A DNA stretch of 64,000 bases from Marinilabiliales bacterium (GCA_002869385.1 PKTB01000004.1:186001-250000); one strand, 5' to 3'. Shown: positions 20,921-31,050, counted from the stretch's first letter. Numbers and translations are program-made. Notes: generated by a model from the letters alone, not told the origin.

Positions 20921-22027
20921 TTAGTCTTTCACAAATGTACAAAATTTATGCATATCATTTGTTCTAAACTCAATAAAATACATTCCATTTTCAAGTTCAG
21001 ATACATAAACTGCATTATTTTTAATATTGCACTCTTTTACTAAACGTCCATTTATATCATATATCGCAATGTCTGTAATGTCCTCATCAGAATTAATTAA
21101 AATATAATTTGATGCAGGATTTGGAAAAATAACAATATCATCTTTCTCATGTGTTTTAATATCAGAATAAATTGGATCCACAAAATGCATTACAATTGGA
21201 TTTGAATCATCCGAACATTCTGCACTTAAAGAAAATGGTCCGTTCTCTTCGTGCCAATATATTTCATAAGAACCATAATACGGAACTGTTACCGAAGTTT
21301 CATAGCTAAAATCATCCCCAAAATATGCAGCAGGGTGATCTATGACCCAATAACCAATTATTCCATTACCTGGATATTCTGCAATTAGGTTTTCAAATGT
21401 AAGACCATATACTGTTGTGTTGGTTTCTGTGATAATATTGGCGGTTGGCATTCTGTATGTTGTTATAATAACCGTGTCTGAAGAAGAACAAATCAACGGA
21501 GATATCATACTTTCATTTTCTTCTATCCAAATAAATTCATGGTCACCATATGAAGGACAACAAAAATATGTAAGAAACTCATCCGGAAAATCTACCCAAC
21601 ACATCGATCCTGTATCCCAATAGCCATATCCTCCTGAACTTACAGCTTCTGAATAAAAGCATGTGCCACATACCTCTTGATCATCTCCAGCATGAGCTTC
21701 CGGAATTTCCACAAATTCAATTTGCACAGTATCTGTACATGGACCACTATCATCATGCAACACAACATTTATAATCATGTGTGAGCTTGGAAACCCACTA
21801 ATTGTAATATTTGTTTCTGTTGCGGTAATATCCGGATGAATATTTATAGCACATGGATTATCTGTATACATGGCTGTCCAATATCCTGTAGTGGCATTTT
21901 CAACTGAAATTGTCGTCGTACTTCCACAAATAGCAAAATCTTCACCTGCATCTGGGTTAGAACATTGTGAATAAGAAGTAGTTTCGAATGCAAATACAAG
22001 AATTAATATTGGAATTATTGTTTTCAT
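20921..22027 (-). CDS. T9SS cargo with Ig-like repeats (second gene of the triplet)
   Basis: A 368-residue secreted protein. The signal peptide ends 'TTSYSQ' and is followed by 'CSNPDAGEDFAICG'. Two or three Ig-like repeats follow, with regularly spaced Cys ('AGDDQEVCGTC', 'SGPCTDTVQIEFVE'), and the protein ends in a T9SS sorting domain ('FPNPASNYILI ... LENGMYFIEF'). It is the shortest of three tandem paralogues and appears to have lost internal repeats relative to its neighbours. Spacing is 11 bases on both sides, consistent with one operon. Function unknown. Confidence 0.8.
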   Translation of the reverse strand: MKTIIPILILVFAFETTSYSQCSNPDAGEDFAICGSTTTISVENATTGYWTAMYTDNPCAINIHPDITATETNITISGFPSSHMIINVVLHDDSGPCTDTVQIEFVEIPEAHAGDDQEVCGTCFYSEAVSSGGYGYWDTGSMCWVDFPDEFLTYFCCPSYGDHEFIWIEENESMISPLICSSSDTVIITTYRMPTANIITETNTTVYGLTFENLIAEYPGNGIIGYWVIDHPAAYFGDDFSYETSVTVPYYGSYEIYWHEENGPFSLSAECSDDSNPIVMHFVDPIYSDIKTHEKDDIVIFPNPASNYILINSDEDITDIAIYDINGRLVKECNIKNNAVYVSELENGMYFIEFRTNDMHKFCTFVKD

Positions 22028-22038
22028 ACTCGTGGGTT

Positions 22039-23412
22039 TTATTGTTTTACAAAGGTGTAAGAAAAATTCATTTTAGGCGTTTTAAGGCTAATCATATAAA
22101 TTCCGGATTTTAGTGATGATACATCAATCTCATTTATTAGATTTGATTCTGATATTAAAACCTTGCAATTGATATCATATATTTCAAACATTTCAATAGG
22201 ATTTTCTGATTCAATATTTAAAAAATCTGTTACAGGATTTGGATAAACATGAATATCATTATCCCTGTTTAACTCAATATTTGAATAGATTGGATCCACA
22301 AATGTAATTCTTACAGTATCTGTATTTGAACAACTCTCCATATTTGTATAATATGAACTTAAAACAAACTCATATTCACCATATTCAGAGACTGAAACAT
22401 TTGTTTCTAATGATGTTGGGTTATCAATTATTGCATTTTCAGCTTCCCATATATATATACATTCTGCAAACGGATCAACATCCAGGCCTGAAAGTGCACT
22501 TAGAGTGTATTCTGTGCCATAAGTGTAATCGTCATCCCCTGCATATAATGGATAGTCGTCAATAAAATGTATTATTAAAGGACCGGCAGTATCTGTACAA
22601 AAACCAGGTGTCAAATCTGGTCCGGTTTCTTCTACCCAATAAGCACTATGATAGCCATAAGTACTAGCTTGTGCAATCCAACCAGGTTCTATATCATTCC
22701 AGTAAAAATTAAGAGAAAGTGAATACCAATAACCTGTAATTCCTATACCGGGATACTCAGCATAAAGTCTATCAAAGATTAATCCACATGTAGTAGAATC
22801 GGTCGGAGATGTCAAAATATGAGCTGTGGGTTCAATCCAAAAAGTACCTGTAACCTGATCTATATCAGTACAATATACCAAAGCAATAGAAGAACTATTC
22901 GAAACATACCATTGAAAAGTTTTATCACCATAGCTAGGCACACATGCACCGGTATTAGGGTCAGAATAATCATCATAAGACGCCCCATTTGCCAGCCATC
23001 CTGAGGACATCCCGACTCCACCAGCATTTAGCTCTGTGCAACTACCACAAACATCAAAATCTTCCCCGGCATAAGCTGTAGTGTTTTCAATAAATTCAAT
23101 TAAAACAGTATCCGTACAAGGACCACTGTCATCTGACCAGACAAATGTTACAATCTGCGTATAATCATCAAACGGAGGAACTGTTACCGTTACATCAGCA
23201 CTGGAATTTTATGGAACATAATCGGGTGCAGGCATCATTTCTTCTTCTCCAAGATATGCTGTCCAATAACCGGTTGTAGCATTTTCGACACTTAGGGTAT
23301 ATGTATATCCGCATGTTGCCGTGTCTTGCCCGGCATAAGGGTTAGAACATTGCGAAAATGCATTAAAGCTGTAAATAAATAGGCTTAATAAAACGATTAG
23401 CATTGTTTTCAT
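22039..23412 (-). CDS. T9SS cargo with Ig-like repeats (first gene of the triplet); one in-frame TAA
   Basis: A 457-codon secreted protein. The signal peptide ends 'SFNAFSQ', followed by 'CSNPYAGQDTATCG' and 'ENATTGYW' as in the two downstream paralogues. Further Ig-like repeats include 'AYAGEDFDVCGSCTELNAGG' and 'CTDTAGPLIIHFIDD', and the end is a T9SS sorting domain ('YPNPVTDFLNI ... LKSGIYMISL'). Codon 68 is TAA (23209-23211) in 'DYVPxNSSADVTVTVP'. The same frame continues with the expected repeat ('SDDSGPCTDTVLIEF'), so the gene is read as single; GAA or TCA would restore it. It is first in the operon and diverges from the lipoprotein gene at 23593. Confidence 0.8.
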
Positions 23413-23567
23413 AGAAATCTATTTTTAGTTCGGCAAAAGAATGGCAACTTTGTTATAATAAAACATCGCTTTTATCAGACATTTTAAAGTGTCGTTTCGT
23501 TGTATTCAATAAGATGGGACTCGTCGAAAAGATGATATAAATAAGTCTTATTACCAATCAAATGAAG

Positions 23568-23575
23568 TAATTTTG
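23568..23575 (+). promoter_or_regulatory. -7 element of the lipoprotein gene at 23593
   Basis: TAATTTTG matches TAnnTTTG 17 bases before the ATG. The upstream -33 element is not clear. Confidence 0.4.
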
Positions 23576-23592
23576 TTGCAAAATTTTTATGT

Positions 23593-24429
23593 ATGAAGAA
23601 ATTAAACTATTTATTACTAATTGGATTAGTTTTTATTATTGCTGGCTGCAACAACTCAGATAACATTGAAGACCAAGAAGCATTAATTGCCAGTGAATTA
23701 CAGATAGATGACAAGATTGATGATCTTACTATCTCAAAGATTACGCTAAATGAAGATTATCTTGACATTGAATTTAGCGATGAGCTTGTTGTTGAAGGAG
23801 CAATGTATTTTGACCAGTCTCCTACTATGATTTCAATAGATTACCCTTTATTTAAAAGCAAAATTAATTTCAAGGATACAGAGCTTGATCTTTCGAAATA
23901 TGACAATATTTGTCTAGTAAATTATGAAGAAATCACAAAGTATATTCCTCTTGAATGGAAAGTTGAATCAACAACGGATTATTGGCAATTAGACGATGCA
24001 AAGAACGGAAATATCAAAATTAAACTTAAGATTGATGATATTATTTTCTCAAGTGATAATATGTTTCCGGTTCAGGCAAAAGTTAAAGATGTTATTGCTT
24101 TCGATGGCAAAGATAATCCTGAAGTTATAACAGACCCTTCAGTTAAAAATGCAACAGTTAAACTTGACATAGTAGCTTTTGGCACTGACGGAGCCTGGGC
24201 GTTATTCAAAGACAAAGAAGGAAATACTATCACAATCTTTGATGACGGAAATACTGAACTTCACAATAACATTAAAGACATTCAACCAAACTCAACAGAA
24301 CATCAATATCAAAATACTTGGTTTGACATGGAATATAAAACAATGAGTCTGCCTTTTTATGACGGAGGAACTGGAAACACTTTTTACAAAAATGTTGAAG
24401 TAATTACAAGCTTAAAACCTGCTGAATAA
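23593..24429 (+). CDS. Uncharacterised lipoprotein (278 aa)
   Basis: The signal peptide ends with Ile-Ala-Gly-Cys at about residue 19, giving a lipoprotein. The mature protein is acidic and beta-rich. Its middle part ('VKNATVKLDIVAFGTDGAWALFKDKEGNT...') looks like an immunoglobulin-fold or C2-like sheet domain, but no family is recognised. It is monocistronic: it diverges from the T9SS triplet and converges on the PNGase-like gene across a strong hairpin. Function unknown. Confidence 0.7.
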   Translation: MKKLNYLLLIGLVFIIAGCNNSDNIEDQEALIASELQIDDKIDDLTISKITLNEDYLDIEFSDELVVEGAMYFDQSPTMISIDYPLFKSKINFKDTELDLSKYDNICLVNYEEITKYIPLEWKVESTTDYWQLDDAKNGNIKIKLKIDDIIFSSDNMFPVQAKVKDVIAFDGKDNPEVITDPSVKNATVKLDIVAFGTDGAWALFKDKEGNTITIFDDGNTELHNNIKDIQPNSTEHQYQNTWFDMEYKTMSLPFYDGGTGNTFYKNVEVITSLKPAE

Positions 24430-24481
24430 ATTCCAGAATGATGACGAACCTCATTCTTCAACAGGGCAAACGCACGATAGC

Positions 24482-24508
24482 TCATCGGACGAATGCGTCG
24501 TCCGATGA
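24482..24508. terminator. Perfect hairpin between convergent genes
   Basis: TCATCGGACGA (24482-24492), loop ATGCG, TCGTCCGATGA (24498-24508) gives 11 perfect pairs. There is no T run, so it may end transcripts only weakly or be a REP-like element. It stands out as GC-rich in an AT-rich spacer. Confidence 0.5.
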
Positions 24509-24528
24509 TAGGGCTGACCAAACAATAC

Positions 24529-27500
24529 TTAATTTATCACCAATTTCTTTGTCCTTGTAATATTTCCTGAATTTATATTTACAAAATATACTCCTTTTCG
24601 AAGGCTTGATAGATCAACATTTATATCATCACTGGAAATATTTGGTCCGGATATCTTCCAGACTTCTTTCCCAAACATATCATAAATATGAATTTGTGTG
24701 GTATAATCTGGTTCAAAATTTAATTTCAAATTAAAACTCCCCTCATTTGGATTTGGGTAAATCTCAAAATATTTTCGATTGAGTTCTTCTGTAATAATAT
24801 AGCTTAAATCAGGAATTACAAACTGATAATTAATAAAACTGCCAAAATCAGAATTAAAGTGTTTTACATATTGAGCACCCGGTATTCTTAATTTTGCATA
24901 ACCTGTTCCGTCTTCTCCGTCCCAATACCAAAAGTTTAAACCGTCTTCGCCGTCATCATAAATACGGATTTCATAACATCCCGGAGGGTAGCTCAGTGTA
25001 TCATAATAAGTTGTATTGTTATCAAGATCATCTCTGTCAACCAATACATTTCCTGATTGATCCAAAATCTGATAATGCGACTCATCTCCAAAATTATTTG
25101 TTCTAAATACCAACATTATTGTATCTGTCCAGATATCCACTGCTTCGAAATTTGTTGCGTATTGATTATCGTATTGATATTCATCCTCAAGAGTATTTGG
25201 ATTAACTAATCTCACATTAAATATGTTTTCTTCTGTAAACTCTTGCCAATTTATTGGAGGTAAAGCCACTTCTTGTGTTTCAAGGAACTCTAGTTCGCCT
25301 GTCCATTGATAATTGTATGAATAATCTCCATTTATACCATACTCAACTCCTACCGAATTTAATGTTTCTGAACCATTATTTTTTATAACAATCTTAGGAT
25401 TACTACAAACCGGATTAAACCTGTTGTATAAATCGTGATCATTATGAGCAATAACCGTTTCAATGGCTGCATTATTTGCAAAATTAGGGTTCCCGTATTG
25501 AATTAATTGAACAGAAACCTGATAGTTTCCTTCTCCACTACCAACGGCATATTGTGTCATTCCGTAATCAATTTCAATTGAGTCAGGATCTGTTACAAAT
25601 TCTGTAATATCCCAATCATATGTGTCTGCAAATTTGCCCGGACACCATCCGGCTCTATCAAAAATCCATGTCCCACCCTGAGGATAAACAGGATTATTTG
25701 CACATTCTGTCCAGTTATACCATTCATATCGCTGTATTCCTTCTACAGATATGTTATGATAAGTAGGACAAAATTCCGAACAGTTTCCATCTCCTGCCAT
25801 TCCATGCCCGGTAGTTCTTGTCTTTACACTAAACATTTCAGCTTCCGCGTTTCTTTTGACCTTAGTTGATGTTAAACTAATATCATTTGCTATGTTATAA
25901 TGTCCGAAATTGCCAACATATACCTGCTTGAAATCTAACACATTACGCACAGGTGTTCCTTCGATAAACACAAAAGTCAAATCCAACAATTCTTGTGTAT
26001 TATGACTTAACAAATCAACATCCCCTTGCAAATAGGCTTTATAATCAGTAACATCATACACCCAGGTAAACCCATCAGAGCAAAGACTAAGACCAATCCC
26101 GTAAGGTGTTACAAAGTTTTGAATTTGAATTGTATTTATAACTTCATAGGCCTCGCCATAATACACTAAGTCGCTATTTACAATTGTCTGATCAGCAGAA
26201 TAATATGTAGTGTCTGTAATACCTTCCAAACTTGTAAAGAGTTCATAATTATTATAATATAAAAGTGTATCTATACAGTGAACACTATAAAAATCCAGGT
26301 TTTCATATTGCATAAGAATTTGCTGGTTCATTAGAATTGAATCAACATATTCAAAAGTATTAGTTTCATTAGTGAAGTCTCCTTGTAGAAATGTAGCCAT
26401 TGGCAAATAATAAAACTCGCCAAATTGCTTAAATCTATTAACACCATTATATTATTCTCTATTAAGTTCTCCCAGAAAATAACCATCAGCATTTTGAGAT
26501 GAATGGTCTTCAATTAGATTTCCTGAACCGGGAGTTTCATTAAAATCATAATATAGAACAAGGTCTGAGTAATCTGGATGTGACCAATCTATCTCAGTAT
26601 ACATTATATCCTGAATTTGTTCCTGACTTAGTTCAACATCCCAAACGCTAAAGTCATCAATATGTCCGTCATATGATCTGTCTATACTGGGATTTCCCCC
26701 ACTAGCAATAATAAAACGCGAGATTTCAGCAATACTTTTTGTTTTTTCTGTTCCAGAATGCCACAATTCTCCATTTATATAGATTTTCATTGTTCCTTCT
26801 GTTGCATTTTTTACAAATGCTAAATGATTCCATTGTCCTTTATATTCGTTCTCATCAGCTTCAAGATTAATACGATCATATCCAGTACCATCATTACCAC
26901 AATCCCAATAAATACTTCCATTACTCCATGGGTAGTGTACGCACAATTGTCTTTCTCCGTCAACACCAAGCGCTTCAAACAAATAGTCATTTTGAGCCTG
27001 AAGGTCAGGATCTCCATATGCCCAACAACAAATAGTAATTTCATCACTGACAGTATTAAAAACACTTGTTGGCACCTCTACATATGAAAAACTATTTATA
27101 TCTAAATAAAAATCCTTATTAAAAGATACAAATTGTGTCGCATAAGACATTTCATCAGCATCCACCATTAAAGATAGTGGCATATTGGGCAATGAAATCT
27201 CAAAAATCAAATTAGAGCTCCCATCCCATTCAAAAGGTGAAAGAAAATCAATTTGAATCTCACCCATACCATCATATTCAAACAGACCTTGATATAAAGT
27301 TGTAAACTCCAAACCATTAATGGCATCATAGCTTAGTTCTGCAGCAGCTGTTTGTGCTACCTTAAAAACCAATGGGAAAGTTATTGGGTTTACAGTATGT
27401 GAATAAAAACGAATAGATGTTATATATCCGGCAGTAACACCAGCATTGCTCAACGAATCTGCAAGATATAGATTAAGGGTTTTTGTGTCGTTTTCTCCTG

Positions 27501-27963
27501 TAGTAAAACCAATCCCCGAATTTGTAAACCACTCACCAACTGTTGATTCTATAAGATTTGAAAAAGAATATTCTGTTTGCTGATATTCAATTTCATATTT
27601 ATGATATTTTGGATCAATTGCTCCACTAAAAACCTCAAAATCTAGATTGTTTAAGGTATACTCTGAATGAAGATATTGAGTTGAGTCAAGGTGACCAGTA
27701 TGTTCATACACATTTGTAAAAGTTGTATAGTCCCATTCTCCACACGGGTATCCATCATAAGGTGTTGCATTATCACATTTAAGAGTATAATACATCAGTA
27801 TCTTTTCCCAATCCTGCTCGTCTGGAAAGTTAAATGTTGCCCTTCGGTTACTAATACTATCAAAAGTAAACGTTTTAACAAATATTGTATCGCCAGGTTC
27901 CACATTTGCTAGCGCAGGTATAATTACCGCAATTAAAAATAAGGAGGATAGTAGTTTTTTAAT
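24529..27963 (-). CDS. PNGase F-like protein with LamG insert, T9SS cargo; TAA and ATT start
   Basis: A 1144-codon secreted protein. The N-terminal part (about 24-200) matches the PNGase F N-domain ('KILMYYTLKC', 'PCGEWDYTTFTNVYEHTG'). A LamG/concanavalin domain is inserted at about 285-475. The PNGase F C-domain (about 630-890) has the signature 'GGTWIFDRAGWCPG'. It ends in a T9SS sorting domain ('YPNPNEGSFNLKL ... KGVYFVNI'). Such enzymes cleave N-glycans from Asn of glycoproteins, here presumably at the cell surface. Codon 504 is TAA (26452-26454), in 'GELNRExYNGVNRF'. A complete signal peptide ('KKLLSSLFLIAVIIPALA') lies upstream of GTG 27903 but starts with ATT at 27961-27963, so ATG to ATT is suspected. 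Catalytic residues were not verified. Confidence 0.8.
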
Positions 27964-28080
27964 AATGGTGTTTTAATGCTTTATCTAACAAAAATAAACT
28001 TAATAATATGACAACACAACAAATTTTACTAATAAAGAAATACATTTTAGTTAAAGTAAAATGTTTTATCTAATAGTATA

Positions 28081-28111
28081 TTGTATTAATTAAAAACTTT
28101 ATGTAAGTTTG
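28081..28111 (+). promoter_or_regulatory. Strong Bacteroidota promoter of the acid phosphatase gene
   Basis: TTG 28081-28083, exactly 20 bases, TAAGTTTG 28104-28111. The block AAAAACTTTATGTAAGTTTG (28092-28111) recurs identically at 32558-32577 and with one change at 57641-57660. The leader to the ATG at 28139 is about 20 bases. Confidence 0.8.
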
Positions 28112-28138
28112 TTAGCTTATCATTTAATTTTTAAAACT

Positions 28139-28963
28139 ATGAGAAAACTATTTGGGATTTTTATTGTGATGCTTTCTTTTCTTGCGATTTGGTCATGTAA
28201 TCCGGAAAAAAAAGAAGTAGTTATTGAGGAGGAAATTATAATTAATGAATCTTCTGAGTTTCTAATAAATGCCACTTTATGGGTTCAGCAATCTGCAGAA
28301 TATGAGGCATGTTGTTATCAAGCTTTTAATTATGCTAAACTTGCCTTAGATACAAGAATAAACCTAGCTAATATGGACAAACCACTAGCTGTTGTTTTTG
28401 ATGTTGATGAAACTTTACTTGACAACTCATATTACGAGGCAAATCTTATTGAAAACAATACAACTTATACTTCTGAAACATGGAAAGAATGGTCAGATAT
28501 GCAGTGTGCAACAGCTATACCTGGAGCTATTGATTTATTAAATTATGTTCAATCAAAAGGTGTTGAAATTATTTACATATCTAATAGGAGAGAGAACGAA
28601 TTAGAGGCTAGCATATCGAATATGGAAAAAATTGGATTCCCTGCAGTTCCTGTTGAGAATTTCTATTTTAGAACAGATGAAAGCAGCAAGGTTGCTCGCC
28701 GTGAAATGGTTTCAGAAAAGTATAATATTGTATTGTTAGTTGGTGATAATCTTGCTGATTTTGACGGTATGTTTGAAGACAGATCTGAAAATATGGGTAA
28801 AGACGTTGTAACAAATAATAAAGATAATTTTGGAACGGAATTCATTATCCTTCCAAACCCAATGTATGGGAAGTGGGAACGTGCATTACCATCAGATGAA
28901 GAAAAAACAGCTACTGAAAACAGAATTAATGCAGTAATTGGATACGACGAAATTTGTAAATAA
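28139..28963 (+). CDS. HAD acid phosphatase, 5'-nucleotidase lipoprotein e(P4) family
   Basis: A 274-residue lipoprotein (signal ending Ile-Trp-Ser-Cys at residue 20) of the class C/e(P4) HAD phosphatases. The nucleophile motif 'VFDVDETLLDNS' gives Asp88 and Asp90. Motif II is 'IIYISNRRENE' and the acidic motif 'LLVGDNLADF'. Family members dephosphorylate nucleoside monophosphates outside the cytoplasm, aiding uptake of nucleosides or NAD precursors. The start at 28139 is preferred over upstream codons because it begins the lipoprotein signal and lies downstream of the promoter. A strong terminator follows. Confidence 0.92.
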   Translation: MRKLFGIFIVMLSFLAIWSCNPEKKEVVIEEEIIINESSEFLINATLWVQQSAEYEACCYQAFNYAKLALDTRINLANMDKPLAVVFDVDETLLDNSYYEANLIENNTTYTSETWKEWSDMQCATAIPGAIDLLNYVQSKGVEIIYISNRRENELEASISNMEKIGFPAVPVENFYFRTDESSKVARREMVSEKYNIVLLVGDNLADFDGMFEDRSENMGKDVVTNNKDNFGTEFIILPNPMYGKWERALPSDEEKTATENRINAVIGYDEICK

Positions 28964-28984
28964 AAGAAATCATATAAATACGCT

Positions 28985-29022
28985 AAAAACACACGGCAAA
29001 ATACTTTGCCGTGTGTTTTTTT
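28985..29022. terminator. Strong bidirectional terminator
   Basis: AAACACACGGCAAA (28987-29000), loop ATAC, then the complementary arm 29005-29018 and a seven-base T run. It ends the phosphatase gene. Confidence 0.92.
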
Positions 29023-29126
29023 ATAATAAAACACTATAATTAGTTAATATTCTGTTAATGGGCTTGTTTCGTATATGTTCTTCCTGTAAATTAGCATTTT
29101 GAATTGTTTAACTAAATTATGCAACT

Positions 29127-30905
29127 ATGAATAACTTTTGGAAGTATACTCTGGCAACAGTTGTTGGAAGTATTATTACTTTTTTAGTCATTTTCGGTAT
29201 TATGTTCGGTGTATTTGCCGCAATTATTTCCGGCTTTGGCGATGATGAAGTCATCGTAAATGACAACTCAGTGGTTACAATGACATTATCAAACGAAATC
29301 CCGGATAAAACATCCGATAATCCTTTTGACAATATTGACTTTGCAAGCTTTGAATCAAAAAAGGTACTTGGTTTAAATGATATTTTAAAAAATATCGAGA
29401 AAGCTAAAAATGATGAAAGAATAAAAGGTATTTATCTGGAAATCACAGGTATCCCTAGCGGAATGGCAACAATTGAAGAAATTAGAAATAAACTTATTGA
29501 CTTTAAGTCTTCAGGTAAATTCATCATCTGCTATTCTTATGCTTATACTCAGAAAGGATATTACCTAGCTTCTGTAGCTGATAAGATTTATATGAATCCT
29601 ATGGGAGGAATTGAATGGAAAGGTCTTGCAAGTCAGGTTATGTTTTTTAAAGGTGCCCTTGAAAAACTTGGTGTAGAAGCTCAGATTTTCCGTCACGGAC
29701 AATTTAAATCTGCGGTTGAACCATTTATGAATGATCATATGAGCGAAGCTAGCAAACTTCAATCAATGGTACTTTTACAAAGCATCTGGGACGACATGCT
29801 AGCTAAAATATCAAAAGAAAAAGGTATCAGCATTGACGATTTGAATCTCTATGCAGACAGCTTAATGGTCTTTGACCCTGAAAGTGCCCTTGAATATGGT
29901 TTTATTGATGGAATTAAATACTATGATGAAGTTTTGGCTGAACTTAAATCAGAAAGTGGTGTTGAAGAAGAATATGAAGATGATTTCCTCATAGCTATGT
30001 CAAAATATAGTAAAGCGGAGCTTGAAGATGCTGAAAAGAATGGTTCTGAAAACAAAGTCGCTGTTATTTTTGCTGAAGGCGATATTGTTGATGGTGGAAA
30101 ATCTGATGGTAGTATTGGTGGTGACTGGCTAGCTGGTCTAATTCGCGACGCCCGCGAAGATGAGGATGTTAAAGCTGTTGTTCTTAGAGTTAACTCACCG
30201 GGAGGATCCGGTTTAGCATCTGAAATAATCTGGCGCGAAGTTCAATTAACAAGTGAGGTTAAGCCTGTTGTTATCTCAATGGGTAATCTTGCTGCTTCAG
30301 GAGGATACTATATCTCTTGTGCTGCTGATTATATCTTTGCCCAACCAAACACTATAACAGGTTCTATCGGTGTATTTGGAATGATCCCAAATATTCAGGG
30401 ACTAATGAATGATAAATTAGGAATAACCGTTGATGGAGTTAAAACAAACCATTCTTCAGATTTCGGTTCAATTATGCGCCCATTTACTCCAGAAGAAGGT
30501 GCATTTATTCAAAAACAAATCGAAGATTTCTATGAAGTATTTATAGGTAGAGTTGCTGATGGACGTGGAATCACTACTGCAGATGTTGACTCTATTGGCC
30601 AAGGACGTGTTTGGAGTGGTATAAATGCTATCGAAATTGGTCTTGTTGACGAAATTGGAGGCCTTGATGATGCTGTTAAAAAAGCTGTTTCATTAGCTGA
30701 TCTTGGTGACGACTACAGAATCTGGGAATACCCTGAAGCAGAAGACTTTGTTGAAAAGCTAATGTCTGATATGTCAGTAAATGCAAGTGAGCAACTTATT
30801 AAAAAAGCTCTAGGAGAAAACTACGAGTTTTACAAATTACTTGAAGACGTGAAAAAACTCCAAGGAGTTCAAGCCAGAATGGATCACGCAATCGTGATTT
30901 ATTAG
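29127..30905 (+). CDS. sppA: Signal peptide peptidase SppA, 67K type
   Basis: A 592-residue two-domain SppA (S49). It has an N-terminal membrane helix (about 7-33). The first Clp-like half carries the catalytic Lys in 'FRHGQFKSAVEPF' (about 196), and the second half carries the Ser nucleophile in 'GNLAASGGYYISCAAD' (about 393). 'VLRVNSPGGSGLAS' precedes it. It degrades signal peptide remnants within the inner membrane. A terminator lies on each side, so it is probably monocistronic. Confidence 0.95.
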   Translation: MNNFWKYTLATVVGSIITFLVIFGIMFGVFAAIISGFGDDEVIVNDNSVVTMTLSNEIPDKTSDNPFDNIDFASFESKKVLGLNDILKNIEKAKNDERIKGIYLEITGIPSGMATIEEIRNKLIDFKSSGKFIICYSYAYTQKGYYLASVADKIYMNPMGGIEWKGLASQVMFFKGALEKLGVEAQIFRHGQFKSAVEPFMNDHMSEASKLQSMVLLQSIWDDMLAKISKEKGISIDDLNLYADSLMVFDPESALEYGFIDGIKYYDEVLAELKSESGVEEEYEDDFLIAMSKYSKAELEDAEKNGSENKVAVIFAEGDIVDGGKSDGSIGGDWLAGLIRDAREDEDVKAVVLRVNSPGGSGLASEIIWREVQLTSEVKPVVISMGNLAASGGYYISCAADYIFAQPNTITGSIGVFGMIPNIQGLMNDKLGITVDGVKTNHSSDFGSIMRPFTPEEGAFIQKQIEDFYEVFIGRVADGRGITTADVDSIGQGRVWSGINAIEIGLVDEIGGLDDAVKKAVSLADLGDDYRIWEYPEAEDFVEKLMSDMSVNASEQLIKKALGENYEFYKLLEDVKKLQGVQARMDHAIVIY

Positions 30906-30909
30906 GGCT

Positions 30910-30932
30910 GGAAGACGGAGGACAGAAGTTTT
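30910..30932 (+). repeat. Copy of the short dispersed GAAGACGGAGGACAGAAGT repeat
   Basis: A purine-rich 20-base word directly after the sppA stop, related to those at 4391 and (inverted) 31021. Together with the inverted copy it brackets the two hairpins at 30941-31016. Confidence 0.45.
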
Positions 30933-30940
30933 ACACAATA

Positions 30941-30974
30941 AAAAAAACAGGCTGAAAATTCAGCCTGTTTTTTT
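30941..30974. terminator. sppA terminator
   Basis: A stem around CAGGCTGA/TCAGCCTG with an A run before it and a T run after it, 36 bases beyond the sppA stop. Confidence 0.9.
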
Positions 30975-30982
30975 ATTAAGAT

Positions 30983-31016
30983 AATGTAAATACGAACGGC
31001 TGTTCGTATTTACATT
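30983..31016. repeat. Perfect 15-bp inverted repeat
   Basis: AATGTAAATACGAAC (30983-30997), loop GGCT, GTTCGTATTTACATT (31002-31016). It immediately follows the sppA terminator and precedes the convergent lipase stop codon. It lacks a T run. It could be a second terminator, a protein binding site or part of a small mobile repeat. Confidence 0.6.
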
Positions 31017-31020
31017 GGCC

Positions 31021-31050
31021 TTACTTCCGTCTCCGGTCTTCGGTCTTCAC
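31021..31050 (-). repeat. Dispersed repeat copy forming the lipase C-terminus
   Basis: Read on the minus strand this is a GAAGACC/GGAGACGGAAGT series, the same type as at 4391 and 30910 but inverted. It supplies the stop codon and final residues of the lipase gene. Confidence 0.45.

Noticed and set aside
20910..20942. Upstream start for the third triplet gene at 20942
   Set aside because: It would add residues before a clean signal peptide and overlap the preceding gene; ATG 20909 is better.
28109..28138. Upstream start of the acid phosphatase at 28109
   Set aside because: It falls on the promoter -7 element; the lipoprotein signal begins at 28139.
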